The notes under the pieces are model-generated. The model saw only the letters and a list, made by a program, of their open reading frames with translations, had not been told where the DNA came from and did not search any database. A stretch of 64,000 nucleotides of DNA from Flavobacterium ginsengisoli (lineage in GTDB: Bacteria; Bacteroidota; Bacteroidia; Flavobacteriales; Flavobacteriaceae): contig NZ_CP121110.1 of the NCBI RefSeq assembly GCF_029625315.1, forward strand, positions 2,923,001 to 2,987,000, in the 5' to 3' direction. Position numbers and translations under genes: made by a program. Shown here one piece after another: positions 1 to 7,681 of the stretch (position 1 is the stretch's first letter; every line of letters starts with the position of its first letter).

Positions 1-19
1 ATTTTTAAATTTATATATA

Positions 20-397
20 ATGAAAATTTCAAAAATCTTAATCGCCGCAACAATCGCTGGTTTAGTATTTGTTGGTTGTAAAAAAGCAGAAGACAAAAGC
101 CTTGAAGTCGTAAATGCAGAAAAAAGTGCTCCAAAAGAACACAAACCAATCGTCGCTGAAAATCTTCAAACTGCAAGTTTCACAATTGACGGAATGACTT
201 GCGCTGTTGGATGCGCTAAAACAATTGAAGAAGAATTAGCAAATCTTGACGGAGTTGAAAAAGCAACTGTTGATTTTGACAAAAAAACTGCAACTGTAAG
301 TTTTGATAAAACAATCCAAAACTCAGAATCTTTAACAAAAGTAGTTCAAGAAACTGGAGACGGAAAAACATATAAGGTTTCGAATTTTAAGTCTTAA
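20..397 (+). CDS. Heavy-metal-associated (HMA) domain lipoprotein
   Basis: A 125-residue exported protein. Residues 1-20 form a lipoprotein signal ending in a lipobox with Cys20, so it is probably anchored in an envelope membrane. Residues about 52-122 form an HMA fold, the ferredoxin-like domain that carries Cu(I), Zn(II) or similar ions. The metal loop reads GMTCAVGC, with Cys61 and Cys65 separated by three residues instead of the usual CxxC. A Rho-independent terminator follows 19 bp after the stop, so this is the last or only gene of its transcript; what lies upstream is outside the window. A periplasmic metal-binding or chaperone role is inferred from the family, and the metal is unknown. 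Confidence 0.85.
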   Translation: MKISKILIAATIAGLVFVGCKKAEDKSLEVVNAEKSAPKEHKPIVAENLQTASFTIDGMTCAVGCAKTIEEELANLDGVEKATVDFDKKTATVSFDKTIQNSESLTKVVQETGDGKTYKVSNFKS

Positions 398-415
398 ATT
401 CTAAATTAATAAACT

Positions 416-446
416 TAAAAAGGCGTTCAAATTTGAGCGCCTTTTT
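416..446 (+). terminator. Rho-independent terminator after the HMA lipoprotein gene
   Basis: Inverted repeat AAGGCG-TCAAATTTGA-CGCCTT followed by a T run. It lies between convergent genes and could serve both strands. Confidence 0.8.
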
Positions 447-473
447 TAATTCATTTAATATTTTAACTAAAGA

Positions 474-878
474 TTACTTCTCTTTAAATCCTTTCTCTAA
501 ATAAGCATTTTTCTCTTTTTCCGATTCTAACAGACGCTCATATAGTTTTCTATTTTCATCTACAAGTTCCATCATTTTATCTAACGGATTGAAAGTGCAA
601 TGATTATTGAAAGTTCCTGCACTATGATCAGTAAAAGTATTAAAGTAATTTATCATATTTTCTTCAGAAAAATTCTTAATTGCTTCCACAGTTACGCCAA
701 GGGCTTTTGCCACTTCTTTGAGTTTATCATCATCAATAGTTTCACTGTTTTCCATAGCAGATATTGCTTGTTGATTAGTTCCTAAAGCCTGAGCCAATGC
801 TTCCTGCTTCATATCTTTCAGTTCACGAATACGGCTTATTTTTCGCCCTATATGACTTGGTTTCGTTAATATGCTCAT
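474..878 (-). CDS. XRE-family helix-turn-helix regulator
   Basis: 134 residues. Residues about 10-68 are a Cro/C1-type helix-turn-helix (IGRKISRIRELKDMKQEAL, then TNQQAISAMEN as recognition helix), typical of small DNA-binding repressors. The C-terminal half (about 75-134) is polar with a predicted helix or coiled coil (MMELVDENRKLYERLLESEK) and probably mediates dimerisation. It has an ATG start and no antitoxin partner or phage gene beside it; it stands alone between convergent terminators and gldD. The target is unknown. Such free-standing XRE proteins with a C-terminal coil are common in Flavobacteria. Confidence 0.85.
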   Translation of the reverse strand: MSILTKPSHIGRKISRIRELKDMKQEALAQALGTNQQAISAMENSETIDDDKLKEVAKALGVTVEAIKNFSEENMINYFNTFTDHSAGTFNNHCTFNPLDKMMELVDENRKLYERLLESEKEKNAYLEKGFKEK

Positions 879-1005
879 AATTCAAAGATAATTATTAGAA
901 ATAAAAAATAAAGCAATCCGTAAAAAACACCAATCTTTCTGTACGTTACAGATTCAATCTATCAACTCAAAACAAAAGTATAATTTTTCTTACGCTAAAA
1001 AAATA

Positions 1006-1032
1006 AAAAGGATTCAATTTGAATCCTTTTTA
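1006..1032 (-). terminator. Terminator after gldD
   Basis: Perfect inverted repeat AAAAAGGATTC/GAATCCTTTTT directly downstream of the gldD stop codon. It ends the gldE-gldD transcript. Confidence 0.8.
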
Positions 1033-1035
1033 TTT

Positions 1036-1596
1036 TTATTTCCATTTCAATGTTTCCATCAAACGCTGCATATCATTCTTAACATAACTCGCTGCAGGCA
1101 TAATCGAATCAAAGTTTGGTTTTGCATAAAAATATACCGAACCAATTAAAAAGTGTTTTGTACTGTCGGTAACGTAGAACTGAGAATTTGTCGCTGCATT
1201 TCCATCAACTTGATAAAACATTCCGTAAACCTTTTTCTCTGGATTTAAATACGGTTGTTCTAAAATATCATCAGCTTTAATAACGTGCTCGTAAGTCAGC
1301 TTTTGGGCGTCACGTAGCAATTTATCAATATTGCCATTTACTGGCTTGTACGTCAAATAAATGGTCGCTTTCATCTTTGGATAGGTAATTGCAAAACCAC
1401 ATTCTTTTTCGCCTTTTATAATAGCGTCTTCATTCATCTGAAAAGCAAATGGGCAATTGTTTTCAAAATTCACATATTTTGCTTCTGGATAATCCAATCG
1501 CAGATAACTCGCAGGTTTTGGCAAAACATCATTTTTACAGCTTATAACCGTTAGAGCAAGCAAAATTGCTGTTATTGAAAGTATTCTATTAAACAT
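1036..1596 (-). CDS. gldD: Gliding motility lipoprotein GldD
   Basis: 186 residues with a lipoprotein signal (Cys20 in LTVISC), then the conserved GldD body (YLRLDYPEAKY, CPFAFQMN, CGFAITYPKMKATIYLTYKPV). GldD is a membrane lipoprotein of the Bacteroidetes gliding and type IX secretion apparatus; in F. johnsoniae mutants it is needed for gliding. The start codon lies one base after the gldE stop, so the two are translationally linked. The order ssb-gldE-gldD next to mutY matches what is known from F. johnsoniae. Its exact biochemical role is not established. The gene is intact here. Confidence 0.95.
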   Translation of the reverse strand: MFNRILSITAILLALTVISCKNDVLPKPASYLRLDYPEAKYVNFENNCPFAFQMNEDAIIKGEKECGFAITYPKMKATIYLTYKPVNGNIDKLLRDAQKLTYEHVIKADDILEQPYLNPEKKVYGMFYQVDGNAATNSQFYVTDSTKHFLIGSVYFYAKPNFDSIMPAASYVKNDMQRLMETLKWK

Positions 1597-1597
1597 T

Positions 1598-2893
1598 TTA
1601 ATTTATGGTTACTTTTATTTGTTTTACACGCTTTTTATCTACTGTTTCTATTGTGAAAATACAGTTTTTAAAAGGTACTTTTTGATCTTTTTTCGGAAAA
1701 TTACCTAAAATTTCTAGAATAAATCCAGCTAATGTTTCGGCTTCTCCTTTATGAGCTTCAAAAACATCTTCGTCAACATCTACAATTCTATAGAAATCTT
1801 TCAGGTTTATTTTTCCTTCAAAAAGAAAATTATTCTCATCTATTTGTGAGAAGTTCAGGTTTTCATCGTCAAACTCATCACTAATATCTCCAACAATCTC
1901 TTCAATAACGTCTTCTAACGAAACCAATCCAGACGTTCCTCCATATTCATCAACCACAATTGCCAAATGGCTTTTTAGGCTCTGAAAATCCTTCAAAAGG
2001 TTGTCCAATTTTTTATTCTCAGGAACAAAAAAAGCTTCTCTGATTAAAGAAGTCCAGTCAAACTCTTCTTTATCAATATGAGGCAATAAATCTTTCACAA
2101 AAAGCACTCCTTCAATCTGATCAATATTATCACGATAAATAGGAATTCTCGAAAAACCAGTTTCAATTATTTTGGGATAAATCTCTGAGAAAGTTTCTGA
2201 TATTTCCAATGCAAAAATATCTATTCTCGGACTCATTACTTGCTTTGTATCTGTATTTCCAAAAGAAACAATTCCTTCTAAAATCTTTTGTTCTTCTGTC
2301 GAAGTTCCTTCAGAATCTGTTAATTCTAAAGCCTGAGAAAGCTGATTAATAGAAAAATTATTCTTTTGCTTGCCTAATTTATTCTGTAAATATATTGTAA
2401 ATGCACGCATTGGCAAACTTACTGGAGAAAGCACTTTATCTAAAAATGCCAGCGGATAAGCGACGCCTTTAGCAAAACGAATGCTGTTTCTGCTTGCGTA
2501 AACTTTAGGAAGAACTTCACCAAACAATAAAATTAAAAAAGTTACCAAGATAACTTCTAGAGTAAATTTAAAAGCTGACGAACTTACATTGGCAAAAATA
2601 TTCTGCCCCATGTAAGCAAATAAAATGACTACGCCAATGTTGAAAAAATTATTAGCAACCAACAAAGTCGCCAAAAGCTTTTTAGGCTTGTCTAATAAGT
2701 TCGAAATAATTTTACCTTTTGCAGGATTATCGTTTAAAGAATCATCGATATCTTGCTGTGATAAAGAAAAAAGGGCTACTTCGGCACCAGAAACGATTGC
2801 CGAAAGAAATAATAAAATAAAAATTCCGACGAAACCAATAATTAAATTAGCGTCAAGATTTGTAGAAAAAAGTAAACTGGGCTCTGGGTCCAA
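1598..2893 (-). CDS. gldE: Gliding motility-associated protein GldE (CNNM/CorC-type)
   Basis: 431 residues. The N-terminal DUF21-type membrane domain (about 15-190) has several hydrophobic segments, a CBS pair spans about 205-330 (including VDEYGGTSGLVSLEDVIEE) and a CorC_HlyC domain ends the protein. The architecture resembles magnesium/cobalt efflux proteins, but in Flavobacteria this orthologue supports GldD function. The only plausible start is TTG (then DPEPSLLFS), because an in-frame stop lies six codons upstream. It overlaps nothing and lies 26 bp after ssb. Ion transport is inferred from the family only. Confidence 0.92.
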   Translation of the reverse strand: MDPEPSLLFSTNLDANLIIGFVGIFILLFLSAIVSGAEVALFSLSQQDIDDSLNDNPAKGKIISNLLDKPKKLLATLLVANNFFNIGVVILFAYMGQNIFANVSSSAFKFTLEVILVTFLILLFGEVLPKVYASRNSIRFAKGVAYPLAFLDKVLSPVSLPMRAFTIYLQNKLGKQKNNFSINQLSQALELTDSEGTSTEEQKILEGIVSFGNTDTKQVMSPRIDIFALEISETFSEIYPKIIETGFSRIPIYRDNIDQIEGVLFVKDLLPHIDKEEFDWTSLIREAFFVPENKKLDNLLKDFQSLKSHLAIVVDEYGGTSGLVSLEDVIEEIVGDISDEFDDENLNFSQIDENNFLFEGKINLKDFYRIVDVDEDVFEAHKGEAETLAGFILEILGNFPKKDQKVPFKNCIFTIETVDKKRVKQIKVTIN

Positions 2894-2919
2894 ATTGTAT
2901 AAAATTAGTTAAACATCAC

Positions 2920-3357
2920 TTAAAAGGGCAGATCATTAATCGGGAGCCCTTCAGGAGCGTCAAAGTTAGTATTTTTTGGCGACTCTGTATCTTGGTTTTG
3001 TTTTGTATATGCAGTTTCTTTTTTGGTTGTCAGGAAAGTAAACTCAGTAACCTGAATTTCTGTAGTATATTTAGTGGTTCCATCTTCTGTTTGCCATTGA
3101 CGAGATTTTATTCTTCCCTCAACATAAATCTTATCTCCTTTAGAAAGATATTTTTCGCAAATCTCTGCGGCTTTATTACGCACAACCAAATTATGCCATT
3201 CTGTAGAAGTAATCTTTTCATTGGTCGTTTTATTGATATACACCTCATTGGTAGCCAATTGAAAACGTCCGATGCAGTTTCCTCCATCAAAATAATGCAT
3301 CTTTACATCATCGCCTAAATGGCCAATAAGCATCACTTTATTTAATGTTCCGTTCAT
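2920..3357 (-). CDS. ssb: Single-stranded DNA-binding protein
   Basis: 145 residues from the ATG at MNGTLNKVMLIGHLG. A longer frame opening at TTG eight codons upstream exists, but the ATG restores the usual SSB N-terminus. The OB fold spans residues about 3-108 (LATNEVYINK, TEWHNLV, YVEGRIKSRQW). A flexible tail ends in INDLPF, the acidic tip that docks partner proteins such as PriA, RecO and Exo I. It binds ssDNA in replication and repair. The neighbouring mutY makes a small repair pair placed ahead of gldE-gldD. Confidence 0.95.
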   Translation of the reverse strand: MNGTLNKVMLIGHLGDDVKMHYFDGGNCIGRFQLATNEVYINKTTNEKITSTEWHNLVVRNKAAEICEKYLSKGDKIYVEGRIKSRQWQTEDGTTKYTTEIQVTEFTFLTTKKETAYTKQNQDTESPKNTNFDAPEGLPINDLPF

Positions 3358-3393
3358 AGTTTTTGGTGGTATTTCTCCCAAAGATACATTTTT

Positions 3394-4440
3394 TTAGCAA
3401 TTTATTTCTTGCTTTTCTATAAAATTATATATCACAATAGGAAAAGGAAAAGTTTTTAATTTTTGAGAATCTATTCCGTTTTCGATTTTATCTTGCACTC
3501 TAATTTTCCAGAATTGTATGTGCAGATGCTGATGCGAAAGTTTATGAATTACGGTCGATTCACTGTAATCTTCTATACTTATAATAGTATAATCTGAAAA
3601 AATTTCGTTCTTGGCTTTTTTAGAAACCAAATCAAAATCGGCAATAGTTTCTGTTTCCAACAACGGAAACTCATATAAATTATGCCAGATTCCTTTTGCA
3701 GTTCTTTTTTGAATTAATGTATTTCCTAAGACATCTTCTAATATCAAATAATTAAAGTAACGATTGGTCACTTTTACTTTTTTCGATTTCACGGGAAGCT
3801 TGTTAACTTTTCCTTTTTGCAATGCAGCGCAACTTTCATTAAAAACGCAAACAGAACAATCAGGACTTTTAGGAACACATTGGAGCGCGCCAAACTCCAT
3901 TATGGCCTGATTAAAAATTGCAGGATTATCTTTTGGCATTAATTCTTGTGCTAAAGCAACAAACTCTTTTTTAGTTGCCGGAAGCGCAATATCAGATTCT
4001 ATATCAAAATAGCGAGATAATACTCTAAATACGTTTCCATCTACAACAGGAACAGATTCATTATACGAAAAAGAAGCTATTGCGGCAGCTGTATATTCGC
4101 CAACACCTTTAAGTTTTAAAAGCTCTTTATAAGAATCAGGAAAAACTCCATTTAGATCATTACTTATATATTGAGCAGTTTTATGAAGATTTCGAGCACG
4201 AGAATAATATCCTAAGCCTTGCCAAAGTTTCAAAATCTTCTCTTCTGGCGCATCTGCCAAATCTTTTACAGTAGGAAATTCCTTGGTAAATGAGAAAAAG
4301 TAAGGCATTCCTTGCGCAACTCGCGTTTGCTGAAGCATAATTTCTGAGAGCCAAATTTGGTACGGATCGACCGTTTTTCGCCACGGTAAATCACGCTTGT
4401 TCTGTAAATACCATTTTATCAATATGTTATAAAAATCCAT
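3394..4440 (-). CDS. mutY: A/G-specific adenine DNA glycosylase
   Basis: 348 residues from ATG (MDFYNILIKWYLQNKRDLPW). MutY removes adenine mispaired with 8-oxoguanine. Visible hallmarks are SEIMLQQTRV, the helix-hairpin-helix LKGVGEYTAAAIASF, the catalytic Asp in VPVVDGNVFRV, and the 4Fe-4S loop C-x6-C-x2-C-x5-C (CVPKSPDCSVCVFNESC). The C-terminal NUDIX-like domain (about 225-345) recognises 8-oxoG. It diverges from HU upstream and is probably the first gene of the mutY-ssb-gldE-gldD transcript. The frame is intact, including an Ala-Ala-Ala run of the sort that is broken in other genes here. Confidence 0.95.
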   Translation of the reverse strand: MDFYNILIKWYLQNKRDLPWRKTVDPYQIWLSEIMLQQTRVAQGMPYFFSFTKEFPTVKDLADAPEEKILKLWQGLGYYSRARNLHKTAQYISNDLNGVFPDSYKELLKLKGVGEYTAAAIASFSYNESVPVVDGNVFRVLSRYFDIESDIALPATKKEFVALAQELMPKDNPAIFNQAIMEFGALQCVPKSPDCSVCVFNESCAALQKGKVNKLPVKSKKVKVTNRYFNYLILEDVLGNTLIQKRTAKGIWHNLYEFPLLETETIADFDLVSKKAKNEIFSDYTIISIEDYSESTVIHKLSHQHLHIQFWKIRVQDKIENGIDSQKLKTFPFPIVIYNFIEKQEINC

Positions 4441-4499
4441 TGCAAAATACTTAGATTGCAAAAGTAAATGTTTATGTAATTAAAATTTAACGAATTAGC

Positions 4500-4531
4500 T
4501 TGATTAATTATTTTTTTAATTCCTATATTTG
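4500..4531 (+). promoter_or_regulatory. Bacteroidetes-type promoter of the HU gene
   Basis: A -33 TTG (4500-4502) and a -7 box TATATTTG (4524-4531), 21 bp apart, match the flavobacterial sigma consensus. They lie 49 bp before the HU start codon. Confidence 0.65.
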
Positions 4532-4580
4532 CAAACTCAAAAAAATAGTACACCATTTATAAAATAAAATAGGAAAGAAA

Positions 4581-4871
4581 ATGACGAAAGCAGATATCGT
4601 AGCGAAGATTTCAGAGAAACTAGGTCTTGAAAAAGGAGACGTTCAAGCAACAGTAGAAACTTTTATGGAAGAAGTGAAGACTTCTTTAGAAACTGGAGAC
4701 AATGTATACCTTAGAGGTTTCGGTAGTTTTATCGTTAAAACTAGAGCTGAAAAAACTGGAAGAAACATTTCTAAAAACACTACTATTAAAATTCCAGCAC
4801 ACAACATTCCTGCGTTTAAACCTGCAAAAGTTTTTGTAGAAGGGGTTAAAACAAACAACGAAGCAAAATAA
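4581..4871 (+). CDS. HU-family DNA-binding protein
   Basis: 96 residues and full length. The HU/IHF fold is clear: MTKADIVAKISEKLGLEKGD, then the core motif RGFGSFIVKTRAEKTGRN and the minor-groove arm KNTTIKIPAHNIPAFKPAK with its intercalating proline. It bends and compacts DNA as a dimer. A strong Bacteroidetes promoter lies just upstream, consistent with an abundant nucleoid protein. It is followed 28 bp later by a tiny basic gene and then rng, an arrangement I know from other Flavobacteria. Confidence 0.95.
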   Translation: MTKADIVAKISEKLGLEKGDVQATVETFMEEVKTSLETGDNVYLRGFGSFIVKTRAEKTGRNISKNTTIKIPAHNIPAFKPAKVFVEGVKTNNEAK

Positions 4872-4899
4872 TATTAATTAACATAAAATCTGACACAAT

Positions 4900-5076
4900 A
4901 TGCCAAGTGGTAAAAAAAGAAAGAGACATAAGGTAGCGACTCACAAACGTAAAAAAAGAGCGAGAGCTAACCGCCACAAAAAGAAAAAAGTAGTTTTAAA
5001 CTACTTTTTTCTTTTTAAACGTTCATTGAAATTGGAGTTCTATAGTCTCAGTCACAGATTACAGTTTGCGACTTGA
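4900..5076 (+). CDS. Very small, highly basic conserved protein (possible ribosomal or RNA-binding peptide)
   Basis: As read, the frame encodes 58 residues. Residues 1-30 (MPSGKKRKRHKVATHKRKKR, then ARANRHKKKK) are almost all Lys, Arg and His, and this N-terminal peptide is recurrent between HU and rng in Bacteroidetes. Everything after residue 30 coincides with a terminator hairpin and repeat DNA. If the A6 run at 4984-4989 were A5, a TAG would follow Lys30 at 4991, giving a natural 30-residue product. I think that is the true end. The composition suggests rRNA binding; a link to recently described small flavobacterial ribosomal proteins is a guess that I cannot confirm. Confidence 0.7.
   Translation: MPSGKKRKRHKVATHKRKKRARANRHKKKKVVLNYFFLFKRSLKLEFYSLSHRLQFAT
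4984..5010 (+). terminator. Terminator hairpin overlapping the small basic gene
   Basis: Perfect repeat AAAAAGTAGTTT/AAACTACTTTTT with a T run. It sits inside the frame as read but just at the stop codon if one A is removed. Confidence 0.75.
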
Positions 5077-5256
5077 AACTGCTTACCGGAACTAAAAACT
5101 GACAAAATAACTCCTTCGGGTTAATACCTGTTAAAATATTGTTTAATCCATCTGTAGATAAGATTTTAGATTTTAGACCTAAGATTTTAGATTTTTATAA
5201 TCTATACTCTTCTCTCTTTTTTCTATTTTCTGAAAAAACAGATAAAAATTTACAGT
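5077..5256. repeat. Intergenic heptamer-type repeat (unit GATTTTA)
   Basis: No gene. Bases 5159-5200 are built from degenerate copies of a 7-nt unit (GATTTTA, GATTTTA, GACCTAA, GATTTTA). Similar 7-nt arrays recur elsewhere in the window. Confidence 0.6.
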
Positions 5257-6801
5257 GTGAATAAAGAATTAATCATTAGATCTAGTTCTGATGCCGTAGA
5301 TTTTGCCTTATTAAAAGATGGAAAACTAATTGAATTGCACAAAGAAGAAGAGAAAAGCAACTTTCAGGTTGGCGATATTTTTATTGCTAAAATCAGAAAA
5401 CCAGTTGCCGGACTTAATGCTGCTTTTGTAAATGTAGGCTTCGAAAAAGATGCCTTTTTACACTATCATGATTTAGGTCCAAACTTAGCTTCCCAACTGA
5501 AATTCATAAAACTTGTAAGCGCAGGTAAATTAAAAGATTTCTCCCTAAAAACCTTTCAGTTTGAAAAAGAGATTGACAAAGATGGCATCATTACTGATAT
5601 TTTAAGTGCCAATCAATCTGTTTTAGTTCAAGTAGTTAAAGAACCTATATCGACCAAGGGTCCAAGAATAAGTGCTGAGCTTTCTCTTGCCGGAAGATTT
5701 ATCGTTCTAGTTCCTTTTTCTGATCGTGTTTCTATTTCTCAAAAAATAGAAGACAAAAAAGAAAAGGATCGTCTAAAAAAACTTGTTCTATCTATCAAAC
5801 CTAAAGGATTTGGTGTTATTGTTCGTACAGTAGCAGAAGGCAAAAACGTAGCCGAATTAGAAAAAGATTTGCAGAACCTGCTTGGCAGATGGTCTGCAAT
5901 GTGTAAAAAATTACCAACTGCTCATCATCCATCAAAAGTATTAGGAGAGCTAAATAGAGCTTCTTCAATATTAAGAGATGTATTCAATGATACCTTTAGT
6001 GGTATTCAAATAGATGATGAAGAGTTGTACCATCAAACGAAGGAATATCTGCAAGAAATTGCTCCTTCAAAACAATCGATTGTCAAGTTTTATCAATCAA
6101 ATGACACTCCGATTTTTGAGAAATACAATATAGAGAGACAAATCAAAACTTCATTTGGCCGAACTGTTTCCATGAGTAAAGGTGCTTATCTTATCATTGA
6201 ACATACCGAAGCTCTTCACGTTATAGACGTAAACAGCGGAAACCGTTCTAATAAAGCGACCAACCAAGAAGACACAGCCATGGAAGTAAATATGATTGCC
6301 GCTGCTGAAATCGCAAGACAACTACGTCTGCGTGATATGGGCGGAATTATCGTAGTTGATTTTATCGATATGTCTAATCCAGAAAACAGGAAAGTTTTGT
6401 TCGACTTCTTGCGAGAAGAAATGAGCGACGATAAAGCAAAACATAAAATATTACCGCCTAGTAAATTTGGTTTGGTCCAGATTACAAGACAGCGCGTAAG
6501 ACCAGAAGTGAATATCAAAACCAGAGAGGAAGATCCTAACAAACATAATGGTGAAATTGAAGCTCCAATTTTAATCATTGATAAGATCACCGCTGATTTA
6601 GAAAGACTTTTAAAAACCCACAATAAAGTTGTGCTTAATACACACCCGTTTGTGGCTGCATACCTCAGCAAAGGTTTTCCATCATTACGTTCAAAATGGT
6701 TTTTTGAACATAAGAAATGGGTGAAAATCATACCTCGTGACGCTTACACGTATTTAGAGTATCATTTCTACGACAAAAAAGGAAATGTTATTACAGAATA
6801 A
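5257..6801 (+). CDS. rng: Ribonuclease G/E family endoribonuclease
   Basis: 514 residues with a GTG start (NKELIIRSSSDAVDFALLKD). An S1 RNA-binding domain lies at about 36-125. The catalytic DNase I-like core contains HVIDVNSGNRS and IIVVDFIDM, which hold the two Mg-binding aspartates of RNase E/G. It makes single-strand cuts in 5'-monophosphorylated RNA during rRNA maturation and mRNA decay. The Cys-x-x-Cys zinc-link that joins dimers in the E. coli enzymes is absent from the expected place after RQRVRPEVNIKTREEDPN, where EAPILIIDKI continues directly. A clear terminator follows. The frame is intact. Confidence 0.93.
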   Translation: MNKELIIRSSSDAVDFALLKDGKLIELHKEEEKSNFQVGDIFIAKIRKPVAGLNAAFVNVGFEKDAFLHYHDLGPNLASQLKFIKLVSAGKLKDFSLKTFQFEKEIDKDGIITDILSANQSVLVQVVKEPISTKGPRISAELSLAGRFIVLVPFSDRVSISQKIEDKKEKDRLKKLVLSIKPKGFGVIVRTVAEGKNVAELEKDLQNLLGRWSAMCKKLPTAHHPSKVLGELNRASSILRDVFNDTFSGIQIDDEELYHQTKEYLQEIAPSKQSIVKFYQSNDTPIFEKYNIERQIKTSFGRTVSMSKGAYLIIEHTEALHVIDVNSGNRSNKATNQEDTAMEVNMIAAAEIARQLRLRDMGGIIVVDFIDMSNPENRKVLFDFLREEMSDDKAKHKILPPSKFGLVQITRQRVRPEVNIKTREEDPNKHNGEIEAPILIIDKITADLERLLKTHNKVVLNTHPFVAAYLSKGFPSLRSKWFFEHKKWVKIIPRDAYTYLEYHFYDKKGNVITE

Positions 6802-6807
6802 AAAAAA

Positions 6808-6840
6808 GAACCGCCTTTCGTGAGATTGGCGGTTTTTTTG
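6808..6840 (+). terminator. Terminator of rng
   Basis: Stem ACCGCC/GGCGGT with a TTTTTTT tail, seven bases after the stop codon. Confidence 0.85.
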
Positions 6841-6909
6841 TTTTAAATCGCATTATTTTTAATATTATTCTTACATTTACAAATTAAAATCTTTCTTTTA
6901 ATTTGCAAA

Positions 6910-7680
6910 ATGCTTACCTATTCTTTTTTTATACGTTTTAAGACAGTTAGTCTTATTCTCATTCTTTCATTTTTAAACCTTTCAAGAATATCTGCTCAGA
7001 ATGATACCATTTTCGTTGATCAAAATTGGAAAATAACGACGAAAGATAAGGCCGTTTATTACCGAATCAAACAGCAGAACAGACCTATTGGAGCCTGCTG
7101 GCTTCAAAGAGGAGTTAAACAGACGTATCCTCTCAACTATTATTACATCGGCACAAATAATCTTCAATTCGAAGGTTTTTCGACGGATGAAAATGGAACC
7201 TATTTAACAGGAAATGCAAAATGGTATAATCAAAATGGAACGCTGACAGACTCTGCTTTTCTTTCACTTAAAAAGACTTTAGACTTTCCTTTAATTTTTG
7301 ATTTAAATTATTCAACAGCAAATAAAAGCTTGTTTAGTGCCGGAGTTGAATTGTGCTTAAATACAGATAGTTACAATAAATTCTTTTTAGGAGCAGGATA
7401 CGGAATTACAAACAGTTACAACGGAAATTATTTTGGTCTTCCTGATTTTCATTTATCCTACAATACTCAATATTTATTGTTTTTAAAAGGAGGTGCGTCT
7501 ACTAAACATGCATATATTGTTTCAGGCTTGACATTATTTAATATGATGGATTTAGGATTCGGCTATTCAAAACCATTTTCAGACAACAAAATACCAGAAA
7601 TAAAAGGGTTCACTATCAATACAACATTTAGACTTACTACTAAACCAAAAAAGATTTATACACAAATGAAAATGATGTAA
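6910..7680 (+). CDS. Exported protein of unknown function, possible outer-membrane barrel
   Basis: 256 residues. A signal peptide (about 1-29, cleavage near RISAQ) shows export. Residues about 30-115 resemble small repeated strands (WYNQNGTLTDSAFLSL); the rest alternates aromatic and polar residues as in outer-membrane beta strands (FFLGAGYGITNSY, YLLFLKGGASTKHAYIVSG). I do not recognise a named family. It converges with pbpC, with one base between the two stop codons, and no terminator separates them. Confidence 0.6.
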   Translation: MLTYSFFIRFKTVSLILILSFLNLSRISAQNDTIFVDQNWKITTKDKAVYYRIKQQNRPIGACWLQRGVKQTYPLNYYYIGTNNLQFEGFSTDENGTYLTGNAKWYNQNGTLTDSAFLSLKKTLDFPLIFDLNYSTANKSLFSAGVELCLNTDSYNKFFLGAGYGITNSYNGNYFGLPDFHLSYNTQYLLFLKGGASTKHAYIVSGLTLFNMMDLGFGYSKPFSDNKIPEIKGFTINTTFRLTTKPKKIYTQMKMM

Positions 7681-7681
7681 C

